This document shows positions 7,879 to 16,764 of a stretch of DNA of 64,000 nt, one piece after another. Origin of the DNA: Paenalcaligenes sp052103955 (GTDB lineage Bacteria > Pseudomonadota > Gammaproteobacteria > Burkholderiales > Burkholderiaceae_B); contig JBQELO010000009.1 in NCBI GenBank assembly GCA_052103955.1, positions 1 to 64,000 of the forward strand, in the 5' to 3' direction. The position numbers and the translations under genes are program-made. The notes beneath the pieces were generated by a model that did not search any database, was not told where the DNA came from, and worked only from the letters and a program-made list of their open reading frames with translations. Position 1 is the first letter of the stretch; every line of letters begins with the position of its first letter.

Positions 7879-10224
7879 ATGTCGTTACGCCGTAAACCAA
7901 AATTTACCTTGCGTACTTTGCCTTTTTTGGTGGCCTCGCTGCTGGCTCCCGCTTTGGCAAATGCTTTTACTCCGTTTGTCGTGCGTGACATTCAGGTGGA
8001 AGGTATTCAACGGGTGGACCCCGGTGCGGTGTTTGGCTATCTGCCGGTCAAAGTGGGCGAAGAGTTTGATGAGACCAAAGCGAGCGAAGCGATTCAGCGT
8101 TTGTATGCGTCTGGTTTTTTTAGCGATGTGAAGCTAGATACGTCTGGCGACGTGCTGGTGATTACGGTTGCAGAACGTCCTACGATTGCGTCGGTAACGT
8201 TTAACGGCATGCGTGAATTCGATGCTAAGGGTATTACTCAGTCTTTAGCGCAAGTGGGTTTCGGTGAAGGCCGTGTGTTCGACAAGTCTATGTTGGAACG
8301 TGCTGAGTTCGAACTGAAGCAGCAATACCTCAGTAAAGGTAAATACAGCGTAGAAATTACGCCCATCATTACCCCATTGCCACGAAACCGTGTAGGCGTA
8401 AGCTTTGACGTGTTTGAAGGCGATTTAGCCAAAATCCAAGAAATCAACATTGTTGGTAATAAAGCCGTTAGCACGGGTACGCTGTTAGACCTGATGGATC
8501 TGACTACGCCTGGAATGATGACGTGGTACACCGGTAGTGATAAATACTCCAGAGAAAAACTGGAAGGCGATATGGAGCGTATCCGCTCCTACTACTTGGA
8601 CGAAGGTTACTTAGAATTTACGTCTGAGCCACCACAAGTTTCTATTTCACCCGATCGCGAAGGTATTTTTGTTACCTTGACAGTGAGCGAGGGCGAGCCC
8701 TACACCGTCAACGATGTGAGGTTGGCGGGTGATTTGCTGGGTATGGATGAGGACATCCAGAAACTGGTTGCTGTGAAAGCGAACGAACGCTTTTCAGCTG
8801 AAAAAACAAATGAAACGGCGAAGGCCATCAGCGACTATCTGGGTACGTTGGGTTACGCCTTTGCTAACGTGAATCCACACCCTGTGTTGGATCGCGAGAA
8901 TCACACTACCGATTTAACCTTCTACGTGGATCCGGGTCGTCGCGTGTATGTGCGTCGTATTCAGGTGGGCGGTAACGTGCGTACGCGTGACCAAGTCATT
9001 CGACGTGAAATGCGTCAAAGTGAAGCAGCGTGGTATGACTCTGATAGCATCAGCGCATCACGTGACCGTATCGACCGTTTAGGCTACTTTAACGAAGTAG
9101 ATGTGACGACTACGCCGGTACCGGGTTCCCCCGACCAGGTAGACGTTAACGTTAACGTTAAAGAAAAACCAACAGGGATGATTAACCTGGGTGTGGGTTA
9201 CGGCTCTACCGATAAAGTGATGTTATCTGCGGGTATTAGCCAAGATAATATTTTTGGTAGCGGTAACAGTTTGTCTTTGCAGATGAACACCAGCAAAACT
9301 AACCGCTCAGCGATTATTTCGCACACAGATCCTTACTGGACACAAGACGGCGTTAGTAAAACCACGTCGCTGTACTACCGTCGTACTACACCGTATGACA
9401 CGCGTGGTTACAGTGATGGTGATTACCAAGTGACGGCCTATGGTTTGGGTATGAACTTCGGTGTACCTATTTCTGAATATGATCGTATTTTTGTAGGTGC
9501 GAACTTTGAGCACAACAAAATTGGTAGGTATGATCCAGAGCATATGCCACAGGCCTACCAAGACTTTGTAAAAGAGTATGGCAAAGGCACTAACGCACTG
9601 ATCTTGAACTTAGGCTGGTCTAAAGATACACGTGATAGCGCTTTGGCACCAACACGTGGTAGTTATACCCGCTTGTCGGCTGACTTCTCCACGTTGGACT
9701 TGCGTTATTATTTGTTAAGTGCACAGCAGCAGTACTATCTGCCTTTGAGCCGTTCTACTACACTGGCCTTTAATGGTATTGTGGACTACGGTAGATCCTA
9801 TGGCAGTAAAGCCTTCCCAATCATTAAATCCATGTATGGTGGTGGTATCGGGTCGGTGCGTGGTTACGAAGGGGCATCTTTGGGCCCGCGCGATAGCCTG
9901 ACCAATGACTACCTAGGTGGTTCACGTCGAATCGTAGGTAACGTGCAGTTGTATCTGCCATTCCCTGGTGCATCACGTGATCGTACATTGCGCTGGTTCG
10001 TGTTTGGTGACATGGGTAGGGTAGATAATTCTGATGGCTCGTGCATGCGTGGTAAGGAAGGCTACGAGGCAGAAGATCCATGCGGTTGGAAATACTCAGC
10101 TGGTATAGGTTTGTCGTGGCAATCCCCAATGGGCCCATTGCAACTGTCCTATGGTAGAGCACTGAACGCCAAGCCTGGTGACGACAAACAGTCATTCCAG
10201 TTCCAGATCGGTACCGCGTTTTAA
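7879..10224 (+). CDS. bamA: Outer membrane protein assembly factor BamA
   Basis: BamA is the central Omp85 subunit of the machine that folds beta-barrel proteins into the outer membrane. The 781-residue product has a signal peptide (about 1-29, ending ALANA), five POTRA domains (about 30-425) and a C-terminal 16-strand barrel containing GSVRGYEGASLGP, the conserved VRGF/Y-type motif. It ends in phenylalanine (FQFQIGTAF), as expected for barrel proteins. In POTRA5 the hexamer GTTAAC repeats about three times (near 9144-9160), coding an alternating Val-Asn strand. Confidence 0.97.
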   Translation: MSLRRKPKFTLRTLPFLVASLLAPALANAFTPFVVRDIQVEGIQRVDPGAVFGYLPVKVGEEFDETKASEAIQRLYASGFFSDVKLDTSGDVLVITVAERPTIASVTFNGMREFDAKGITQSLAQVGFGEGRVFDKSMLERAEFELKQQYLSKGKYSVEITPIITPLPRNRVGVSFDVFEGDLAKIQEINIVGNKAVSTGTLLDLMDLTTPGMMTWYTGSDKYSREKLEGDMERIRSYYLDEGYLEFTSEPPQVSISPDREGIFVTLTVSEGEPYTVNDVRLAGDLLGMDEDIQKLVAVKANERFSAEKTNETAKAISDYLGTLGYAFANVNPHPVLDRENHTTDLTFYVDPGRRVYVRRIQVGGNVRTRDQVIRREMRQSEAAWYDSDSISASRDRIDRLGYFNEVDVTTTPVPGSPDQVDVNVNVKEKPTGMINLGVGYGSTDKVMLSAGISQDNIFGSGNSLSLQMNTSKTNRSAIISHTDPYWTQDGVSKTTSLYYRRTTPYDTRGYSDGDYQVTAYGLGMNFGVPISEYDRIFVGANFEHNKIGRYDPEHMPQAYQDFVKEYGKGTNALILNLGWSKDTRDSALAPTRGSYTRLSADFSTLDLRYYLLSAQQQYYLPLSRSTTLAFNGIVDYGRSYGSKAFPIIKSMYGGGIGSVRGYEGASLGPRDSLTNDYLGGSRRIVGNVQLYLPFPGASRDRTLRWFVFGDMGRVDNSDGSCMRGKEGYEAEDPCGWKYSAGIGLSWQSPMGPLQLSYGRALNAKPGDDKQSFQFQIGTAF

Positions 10225-10284
10225 ATTCCTGTAATTAATGGCACAATTAACTTTTTAGCAGCGTTATTAGCAAGGTAGATTTAC

Positions 10285-10839
10285 ATGTCGTCTAAATTCG
10301 CGTTTAAACTTTCAGCAGTTGGCAGCCAGTTGGTTCGCCGCAATCGTACTGCGCTTATGGCTGCTGTATTGGGCGTGTCAGCTGTAGTAGCTACACCTGT
10401 AGTGCAAGCGCAAACCAAAATTGGTTTTGTGAGCACTGAGCGTATTCTGCGTGACTCCAAGCCAGCCTTGGCTGCCCAACAGAAAATTGAATCTGAATTC
10501 AAACGTCGCGACGATGAGTTGCAACGCTTGGCGAACCAACTGCGTGATGACGCGGTGAAGTTCGACAAAGATGCACCTGTTATGTCCGAAACAGACCGTA
10601 TCCGTCGTGAGCGTCAGCTGACCGACATGGATGCTGATCTGCAGCGCAAACGTCGTGAATTCCAAGAAGATTTCAATCGTCGTCGTAACGAAGAGTTCTC
10701 TTCTATCGTTGAAAAAGCAGATGCTGCTATCCAACGTATTGCTGAAACTCAAGGCTACGATCTGATCATTCAGGACGCCGTGACAGTGAACCCACGTGTA
10801 GACATCACTGAAGAAGTGCTGAACGCATTGGGTAACTAA
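10285..10839 (+). CDS. skp: Periplasmic chaperone Skp/OmpH family
   Basis: Skp holds unfolded outer-membrane proteins in the periplasm and hands them to the Bam complex. The 184-residue product has a long signal region with likely cleavage after VQA at residue 42, then TKIGFVSTERILRDS and a long charged helical region rich in Arg, Glu and Gln (about 70-150), which forms the coiled-coil tentacles. Position between bamA and lpxD is standard. The long N-region before the hydrophobic core (about 22 residues) is unusual; an internal start is possible. Confidence 0.9.
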   Translation: MSSKFAFKLSAVGSQLVRRNRTALMAAVLGVSAVVATPVVQAQTKIGFVSTERILRDSKPALAAQQKIESEFKRRDDELQRLANQLRDDAVKFDKDAPVMSETDRIRRERQLTDMDADLQRKRREFQEDFNRRRNEEFSSIVEKADAAIQRIAETQGYDLIIQDAVTVNPRVDITEEVLNALGN

Positions 10840-10845
10840 TACATA

Positions 10846-11937
10846 ATGCCAGTATTGTTAGCGCCCGATAGGGCGCCTTCATTGGATCAGCTACTGGGCA
10901 TCGTACAAAAAGCCGGACTACCTTGTAGTTTGGCTCCCAGCAAAGAGCCCGCTCCACGTATACAGGGACTGGGCTCTTTGCTTCATGCAGGGTCTAGCGA
11001 ATTAAGCTTCTTGTCTAACCAGAAGCTGAAAGCACAACTGACTAGCACTGAAGCTGCTGCGGTGATTTTGAGCGAAGCCGATTACCAAGCTTTAGATTTT
11101 GAACCATCATTTGCAGTGGTGCTCTGTGAGCAACCTTATGCAATGTATGCGCTGTTAGCGCAGTGGTTTGATGAACATAGATTAAGTAATCTGCCCAAAG
11201 GCACTCATCCAACCGCCATCGTTGACCCCTCAGCGATCATAGGCGAGCAGGTCACCATTGGTGCGTACACCGTTATTGAAGCTGGTGTGAAAATAGGTAA
11301 AGGGTCGCGTATTGGCACTGGTTGCAGCATTGGAGCTGACAGCGTTATTGGCGAGAACTGCTTATTGCATGCGCGTGTGGTGTTGTATCACCAAGTCAGC
11401 ATGGGCGACCGTTGCATACTTCATTCTGGTGCCGTGTTAGGTGCTGATGGTTTTGGCTTTGCTCCTGATCCTAGACAGGCAGGTGCGTGGGCGAAAATCT
11501 CGCAAATAGGTGCGGTGCAACTGGGTAATGATGTAGAGATTGGTGCCAACACGACGATAGATCGTGGTGCGTTGGATAACACCGTCATTGCCAATGGTGT
11601 GAAGTTAGACAACCAAATTATGGTGGGTCATAACGTGCACATTGGCGAACATACGGCCATCGCTGCGTGTACAGGGATCGCCGGTTCTACGCATATAGGT
11701 GAGCGCTGCATTATTGGTGGCGCAGCCATGTTCTCTGGCCACCTACATATTACCGACGAAGTACAGGTTTCAGGTGGTACAGCTATTACTGCTGATATCA
11801 AAGAGCCAGGTCATTACACGGGTGTGTTCCCATTTGCGGACCACCAACACTGGCAACGCAACGCTGCTGTATTGACGCAACTTGCGACTTTACGCCGCCG
11901 CTTACGTGCGTTGGAACGTGAAAACAATAACGAATAG
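10846..11937 (+). CDS. lpxD: UDP-3-O-(3-hydroxyacyl)glucosamine N-acyltransferase
   Basis: LpxD adds the second 3-hydroxyacyl chain during lipid A synthesis, using acyl-ACP. The 363-residue product has an N-terminal uridine-binding domain (about 1-110, including LSFLSNQKLK) and a left-handed beta-helix of hexapeptide repeats (about 115-320; IGAYTVIEAGVKIGKGSRIG and similar), with the catalytic His region NQIMVGHNVHIGEHT. A C-terminal Arg/Leu-rich helix follows. It sits 6 bases after skp and 18 before fabZ. Confidence 0.95.
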   Translation: MPVLLAPDRAPSLDQLLGIVQKAGLPCSLAPSKEPAPRIQGLGSLLHAGSSELSFLSNQKLKAQLTSTEAAAVILSEADYQALDFEPSFAVVLCEQPYAMYALLAQWFDEHRLSNLPKGTHPTAIVDPSAIIGEQVTIGAYTVIEAGVKIGKGSRIGTGCSIGADSVIGENCLLHARVVLYHQVSMGDRCILHSGAVLGADGFGFAPDPRQAGAWAKISQIGAVQLGNDVEIGANTTIDRGALDNTVIANGVKLDNQIMVGHNVHIGEHTAIAACTGIAGSTHIGERCIIGGAAMFSGHLHITDEVQVSGGTAITADIKEPGHYTGVFPFADHQHWQRNAAVLTQLATLRRRLRALERENNNE

Positions 11938-11955
11938 CAAATAATAGGATAAGTC

Positions 11956-12417
11956 ATGGAACTGGATATTAAACAAATTATGGAACGTCTACCGCATCGT
12001 TACCCGATGTTGCTGGTAGACCGTGTCTTGGAAATGGTGCCAGGCAAGAGCATCGTGGCGATCAAAAACGTCACACTGAACGAGCCTTTCTTTACTGGTC
12101 ATTTTCCCCATCATCCAGTGATGCCTGGCGTGTTGATTATCGAAGCAATGGCACAAGCAGCGGCGTTGTTCTCGTTTGAGGGACACCCTGAAATTAACCC
12201 AGCCAGTCAGAAAATTGCGTACTACTTGGTGGGTGTGGATGGTGCACGTTTCCGCAAACCTGTAGTGCCTGGCGATCAGTTGCGCTTGGAAGTGACTGCT
12301 GACCGCATCAGCCGTACCATGTGTAAATACACTGCAAGAACCTTAGTGGAAGGCCAAGTTGTGGCTGAAGCTAAGTTGATGTGTGCCATCCGTGTTTTGG
12401 AAAGCGACGATCAATGA
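11956..12417 (+). CDS. fabZ: 3-hydroxyacyl-ACP dehydratase FabZ
   Basis: FabZ dehydrates 3-hydroxyacyl-ACP in fatty acid elongation and so competes with LpxA and LpxD for the same acyl pool. The 153-residue hot-dog-fold protein shows FFTGHFPHHPVMPGVL with the catalytic His at 49 and Glu at 63, fourteen residues apart as in E. coli. Its stop overlaps the lpxA start by 4 bases (ATGA), so the two are translationally coupled. Confidence 0.96.
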   Translation: MELDIKQIMERLPHRYPMLLVDRVLEMVPGKSIVAIKNVTLNEPFFTGHFPHHPVMPGVLIIEAMAQAAALFSFEGHPEINPASQKIAYYLVGVDGARFRKPVVPGDQLRLEVTADRISRTMCKYTARTLVEGQVVAEAKLMCAIRVLESDDQ

Positions 12418-13190
12418 GTCTATTACATCCTACCGCAATCATTGCACCCGGAGCTCGTCTAGCTGATGACGTGCAAGTAGGTGCATATAGCATTATTGGT
12501 GAACACGTAGAAATTGGTGCTGGCACAGTTGTTGGCTCGCACTGCGTTATCGACGGTCATACCACTATAGGTAAAAAGAATAATTTTTACCGTTTTTGCT
12601 CTATTGGTGGGATGCCCCAAGACAAAAAATATGCGGGTGAACCTACGCGTCTGGAAATCGGTGATGGTAATACTGTACGTGAGTACGTGACGATCAATAC
12701 CGGTACCACACAAGACGTAGGCGTAACGCGTGTTGGGGACGATAACTGGATTATGGCCTATGTGCATATTGCACACGATTGCCAAGTGGGCAGCCACACG
12801 GTGATCGCTAATGGTGTGCAGTTTGCAGGTCATATCCATGTGGGTGATTGGGCGATTATTGGTGGATTAACTGCGATGCATCAGTTTGTGCGTATTGGCG
12901 CACACTGCATGATTGGTGGTACCAGCTCCATTCGTCAGGATGTACCTCCTTTTGTGATTGGTGCAGGTGATCCATTCCGCCCGGTGGGTGTGAACTCCGA
13001 AGGGTTGAGCCGCCGTGGTTTCGATTCTGAAGCGGTTTCTAACGTCAAAAATCTCTATAAACTGCTCTATCGTCGCGAGCTGAAAGTAGAAGAAGCGTTG
13101 GAGCAAATGAAAGCACTGCCTGATACACCAGAAAAAGCCATTATGGTTGAGTTTCTGGAGCAGTCACATCGAGGTATTGTTCGCCCATGA
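12414..13190 (+). CDS. lpxA: UDP-N-acetylglucosamine acyltransferase
   Basis: LpxA performs the first step of lipid A synthesis, moving a 3-hydroxyacyl chain from ACP to UDP-GlcNAc. The 258-residue product (E. coli 262) is a hexapeptide-repeat beta-helix with the catalytic His at 121 in MAYVHIAHDCQVG and a helical C-terminal domain (NVKNLYKLLYRREL). I chose the ATG at 12414 because it overlaps the fabZ stop and gives the standard start MSLLHPTAIIAPGA. It overlaps lpxB by 4 bases. Confidence 0.96.
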   Translation: MSLLHPTAIIAPGARLADDVQVGAYSIIGEHVEIGAGTVVGSHCVIDGHTTIGKKNNFYRFCSIGGMPQDKKYAGEPTRLEIGDGNTVREYVTINTGTTQDVGVTRVGDDNWIMAYVHIAHDCQVGSHTVIANGVQFAGHIHVGDWAIIGGLTAMHQFVRIGAHCMIGGTSSIRQDVPPFVIGAGDPFRPVGVNSEGLSRRGFDSEAVSNVKNLYKLLYRRELKVEEALEQMKALPDTPEKAIMVEFLEQSHRGIVRP

Positions 13191-14389
13191 GTGGCTTGAA
13201 TATAGGTATGGTGGCAGGTGAGCCTTCGGGCGACCTGCTGGCCTCGCGTATTCAACGAGGGCTACAACTACAAGACCCCAATGCAGTGTTCAACGGCATT
13301 GGCGGTCCAGAAATGACGTCCGCTGGCTTTAATGCATGGTATCCCATGGATGCTTTGTCTGTGTTTGGCTATGTGGATGCATTGAAAAGTCTTCCCCGTT
13401 TGTTAAACACCTATTATGGTGTGCGACGACGCTGGTTGAAGCAGCACCCAGATGTGTTCGTAGGCATTGATGCGCCAGATTTTAATCTGCGAATGGAAGC
13501 CGACTTACGTAAGTCAGGTATTGCTACAGTGCAATTTGTGAGCCCATCTATTTGGGCGTGGCGCTACGAACGTATTCATACTATTCGTAAAGCGGTATCT
13601 CATATGTTGGTGTTATTTCCATTTGAAGTGGAAATCTACCAAAAAGAAGGCATACCGGTTACGTATGTGGGCCATCCCTTAGCGCAGAATATTCCGTTGG
13701 TACCTGACCAAAAAGCAGCTCGCCAACGCCTTAATATTCCTGAGGATGTGAAAATCCTGGGTGTGTTGCCTGGAAGTAGAAAATCAGAAATTATGCAGTT
13801 GGCGCCTCGTTTTCTGAAAACGGTGCAGCGATTGCAAAAAGATGATCCTACTTTGCACGTGGTGGTGCCCGTGGTTAACGAAGCGCGGCATCAGCAATTC
13901 TTAGAAATCTTACGCGACAACCCGGTAGAAAACTTACGTATCATCACCAATGACACACAGGCGCCTGTGTTCTTAGAGGATGGCGGTAAAAAGCCAGTAG
14001 CGTGGGATGTGATGGAAGCAAGTGATGCGTTACTGGTAGCCAGCGGCACTGCTACTTTAGAGGCAGCGTTATACAAGAAGCCCATGGTGATTTCTTATGT
14101 GCTGACCCCTATGATGAAAAAACTCATGGCATGGCAGTCTGGCCAAGAAAAACCATTGCTGGATTGGATAGGTTTACCCAATATTCTTAGTCAAGACTTT
14201 GTGGTGCCTGAGCTGTTGCAAGACGATGCCGAGCCCAAGAAATTGGCTAAAGCATGTGAGCAAGCCTTACATGACAGCTCATGGCGTGAAGGTGTAGTAC
14301 AACGCTTTCAGCAGTTGCACGAAGTATTGCGTGTGGATACGCCCAAGTTGGCGGCAGAAGTAATTATGCAGGTGGCACGTGAACGCTGA
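13187..14389 (+). CDS. lpxB: Lipid A disaccharide synthase
   Basis: LpxB joins lipid X and UDP-diacylglucosamine to form the lipid A disaccharide; it is a peripheral inner-membrane glycosyltransferase (family GT19). The 400-residue product has AGEPSGDLLASRI near the N-terminus, FVSPSIWAWRYERI, and LGVLPGSRKSEI. Start by ATGA overlap with lpxA; the 3' end overlaps rnhB by 11 bases. It completes the lpxD-fabZ-lpxA-lpxB block. Confidence 0.96.
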   Translation: MSGLNIGMVAGEPSGDLLASRIQRGLQLQDPNAVFNGIGGPEMTSAGFNAWYPMDALSVFGYVDALKSLPRLLNTYYGVRRRWLKQHPDVFVGIDAPDFNLRMEADLRKSGIATVQFVSPSIWAWRYERIHTIRKAVSHMLVLFPFEVEIYQKEGIPVTYVGHPLAQNIPLVPDQKAARQRLNIPEDVKILGVLPGSRKSEIMQLAPRFLKTVQRLQKDDPTLHVVVPVVNEARHQQFLEILRDNPVENLRIITNDTQAPVFLEDGGKKPVAWDVMEASDALLVASGTATLEAALYKKPMVISYVLTPMMKKLMAWQSGQEKPLLDWIGLPNILSQDFVVPELLQDDAEPKKLAKACEQALHDSSWREGVVQRFQQLHEVLRVDTPKLAAEVIMQVARER

Positions 14390-14993
14390 TTTATCACAAC
14401 TGTTGCAGTCTAGTGGTTTGGTGGCAGGTGTGGACGAAGCGGGAAGGGGGCCTTTAGCGGGCCCCGTATTTGCCGCAGCAGTTATCCTAGATCCTAATCG
14501 CCCCATTGAAGGCTTAACAGATTCTAAAAAATTAACGCCTAAAAAACGTGATCAATTAGCAGAGCTGATTCGAGAACAAGCGTTGGCGTGGAGTATTAGT
14601 AGCGCCAGCCGCGAAGAAATTGATGACATCAATATTCTGCAAGCAACCATGCTGGCAATGCGCCGTGCTTGCGAGGCGCTTCCGGCCAAGCCTGAGCTGA
14701 TACTCATTGATGGCAACCGAGTGCCAGAGGGCTTGTCAGCCCCTGCACGTGCAGTGGTGAAGGGTGATAGCCAAGTTCAAGCAATTTCGGCAGCATCTAT
14801 TTTGGCTAAAACCGCGCGTGATGCGGCATGTTTACAGATGCATGAGTTATACCCTGAGTATGCATTTGATCAGCATAAAGGTTATGGAACAGCGCTGCAT
14901 AGCGAACGATTACAAGAGTTTGGGCCATGCCCTGAACATCGACGTAGCTTTGCCCCTGTACAGCGCGCTTTGAACGATAAAGCCTCACGATGA
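14379..14993 (+). CDS. rnhB: Ribonuclease HII
   Basis: RNase HII removes ribonucleotides misincorporated in DNA. The 204-residue product has the N-terminal active-site motif AGVDEAGRGPLAGPV with Asp19-Glu20, LILIDGN, and the C-terminal DQHKGYGT. The GTG at 14379 lies inside the lpxB end; the first 14 residues are not conserved, so a start slightly downstream is conceivable. It overlaps the next gene by 4 bases. Confidence 0.94.
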   Translation: MNADLSQLLQSSGLVAGVDEAGRGPLAGPVFAAAVILDPNRPIEGLTDSKKLTPKKRDQLAELIREQALAWSISSASREEIDDINILQATMLAMRRACEALPAKPELILIDGNRVPEGLSAPARAVVKGDSQVQAISAASILAKTARDAACLQMHELYPEYAFDQHKGYGTALHSERLQEFGPCPEHRRSFAPVQRALNDKASR

Positions 14994-15784
14994 TTATTGC
15001 TTCACGCCAAAACCCCACTTACAAACGATTGCTACGCATCGTAGAAGGCAAACGCCCTATAGAGGGAGATCAGCCTGCGTTGTGGTTGGAAGGCCCAAAC
15101 CTGTGCCAGAGCTGGCTACAACATTACGGTGCGCCTGAGCTCGTTGTGGTCGATGCGGACCGCGAGCCATGGACTGATGCCGTGCAGCAGTTATTAGGTA
15201 CCGTGCCGTCGCGTCAACAGCTTATGTTGGGTAGCGGCTTGATGAAAACCTTGTCTAGCGTAGAACAAGGGCAGGGCGTGGCTTTCGTGGTACAGCGGCC
15301 TGTGGTGCCAGCGCAGCCGGTTTTGAAAAAGGCTGCATTGCTATTGGACAGAGTGCAAGACCCCGGTAATTTAGGTACGTTACTACGTACAGCGGCAGCG
15401 GCGGGTATAGGCGATGTATTTTTGTCCGTAGGCTGTGCGGATGCGTGGTCTCAAAAAAGTTTGCGTAGCGGGCAAGGGGCACATTTCGCCTTGGCCATAC
15501 ATGAAAACCAAGACTTGCAAGCATTGTTACAGCAGGCGCAAGTACCGGTGTATACCACCACGTTAAGCGATAGGGCGCAGTCGTTATTTGCCTTGGAAAT
15601 TGCCAAAGAAGGGGCGTGGTTATTTGGCAATGAAGGGCGTGGCGTGCATCCAGACTTATTAGAACAGTCACGCCACCAAGTGTTTATTCCACAAGAGGCG
15701 GCAGTAGAGTCGTTGAACGTGGCAGTGGCGGCGGCAATTTGTTTGTTTGAACAACGCCGCCAGCACTTATCGTCTAACTCTTAG
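14990..15784 (+). CDS. SPOUT-family (TrmH/RlmB-like) RNA 2'-O-methyltransferase
   Basis: The product is a knotted methyltransferase that uses S-adenosylmethionine to modify rRNA or tRNA. The 264 residues comprise an N-terminal substrate-binding domain (about 1-105) and a SPOUT domain with DRVQDPGNLGTLLRTAAAAG (motif 1), WLFGNEGRGVHPD (motif 2) and VESLNVAVAAAICLFEQ (motif 3). The exact nucleotide target cannot be told from sequence. It starts within the rnhB stop (ATGA) and its own stop overlaps the convergent ppsR stop by 4 bases. Confidence 0.88.
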   Translation: MIIASRQNPTYKRLLRIVEGKRPIEGDQPALWLEGPNLCQSWLQHYGAPELVVVDADREPWTDAVQQLLGTVPSRQQLMLGSGLMKTLSSVEQGQGVAFVVQRPVVPAQPVLKKAALLLDRVQDPGNLGTLLRTAAAAGIGDVFLSVGCADAWSQKSLRSGQGAHFALAIHENQDLQALLQQAQVPVYTTTLSDRAQSLFALEIAKEGAWLFGNEGRGVHPDLLEQSRHQVFIPQEAAVESLNVAVAAAICLFEQRRQHLSSNS

Positions 15785-16617
15785 TACAGCAGTCGGCGAT
15801 TTAAACCTATTTCTTCCAGAATTTTGCTGGAAATTTCTTCAATAGAACGACTGGTGGTAGAAAGCCAAGGAATGGTTTCCATACGCATCATGCGTTCTGC
15901 ATCAGCCACTTCATTAATACATTGTTGTAGCGAGGCGTATTTGCTGTCAGGCCTACGCTCGTTACGTACTTCTGAAAGACGTTCTGGTTGAATAGATAGG
16001 CCAAATAACTTGTGTCGGTAAGGCGCTAAGGTGGCAGGCAGTGTGCCGCGTTCGAAATCTTCTGGAATCAACGGGTAGTTGGCGGCTTTCACTGCATATT
16101 GCATAGCCAAATACAGGCTAGTCGGTGTCTTACCGCAACGCGATACACCCACTAAAATCACATCCGCTTGCTCTAAACCTTGCACGTATTGGCCATCGTC
16201 GTGAGCTAAGGTGAAATTGATGGCTTCGATGCGGTTGTTGTATTGTTTAGACAGTCCGTTGCTGTGTGAGCGGCCTACTGAACGGCTGGATTTCACTCCT
16301 AGAGCACGTTCTATATGGCGCAAAAATGAGCCGAATAAATCCAAGAAGGTGCAGTTGGATGACCCAATGATTTTGGCCATTTTAGGGTCTACCAAGGTGC
16401 TGAACACCAAGGGCTTTGCGTTCTTCTCTTCGGCACAGCGATTAATGCGTTCAGCGACATCCTGCGCTTTTTCGATGGTGTCAATGAAAGGCATGCGCAC
16501 CGCCTCGAAGTTGAACTGGTCGAACTGTGAGAGGACGGAATGTCCGAAGGTTTCGGCAGTAATTCCAGTGCTATCTGAAACTATAAAAACGGTACGTTTA
16601 ATCAGTGTGGAAGTCAT
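15781..16617 (-). CDS. ppsR: PEP synthetase regulatory protein (bifunctional kinase/pyrophosphorylase)
   Basis: This DUF299-family protein inactivates PEP synthase by ADP-dependent phosphorylation of a threonine and restores it by phosphorolysis. The 278-residue product begins RTVFIVSDSTGITAE and has the P-loop GVSRCGKT at 157-164. I chose the ATG at 16617 because the conserved domain begins eight residues later; an upstream extension of 26 residues is unconserved. It is divergent from ppsA, its target, with 147 bases between starts. Confidence 0.94.
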   Translation of the reverse strand: MTSTLIKRTVFIVSDSTGITAETFGHSVLSQFDQFNFEAVRMPFIDTIEKAQDVAERINRCAEEKNAKPLVFSTLVDPKMAKIIGSSNCTFLDLFGSFLRHIERALGVKSSRSVGRSHSNGLSKQYNNRIEAINFTLAHDDGQYVQGLEQADVILVGVSRCGKTPTSLYLAMQYAVKAANYPLIPEDFERGTLPATLAPYRHKLFGLSIQPERLSEVRNERRPDSKYASLQQCINEVADAERMMRMETIPWLSTTSRSIEEISSKILEEIGLNRRLLY

Positions 16618-16695
16618 AACTAAAAGGGCACACAAAAGCCTATTAAAAGGTACAATTCCAGAGATTAACAGTGACCCGAAATCCGAGCAAGGCAA

Positions 16696-16746
16696 GTTTG
16701 CTTAGTGCGCGCTGCGCTGCAGCACATTAAGCAAACACGCTTTTTT
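16696..16746 (+). promoter_or_regulatory. Terminator-like hairpin in the ppsA leader
   Basis: GTTTGCTTA (16696-16704) pairs perfectly with TAAGCAAAC (16728-16736); inside, GTGC and GCAC extend the stem after a 2-base bulge. Four bases later comes a run of six T (16741-16746). The structure ends about 19 bases before the ppsA ATG and just before its AAGGTGA ribosome site. No plus-strand gene ends nearby that would need a terminator, so it looks like a leader attenuator. Confidence 0.5.
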
Positions 16747-16764
16747 ACTATTAAGGTGACTTTT

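Noticed and set aside
9144..9160. GTTAAC hexamer repeats inside bamA as a possible regulatory repeat
   Set aside because: It is in frame and simply codes an alternating Val-Asn beta strand of POTRA5.
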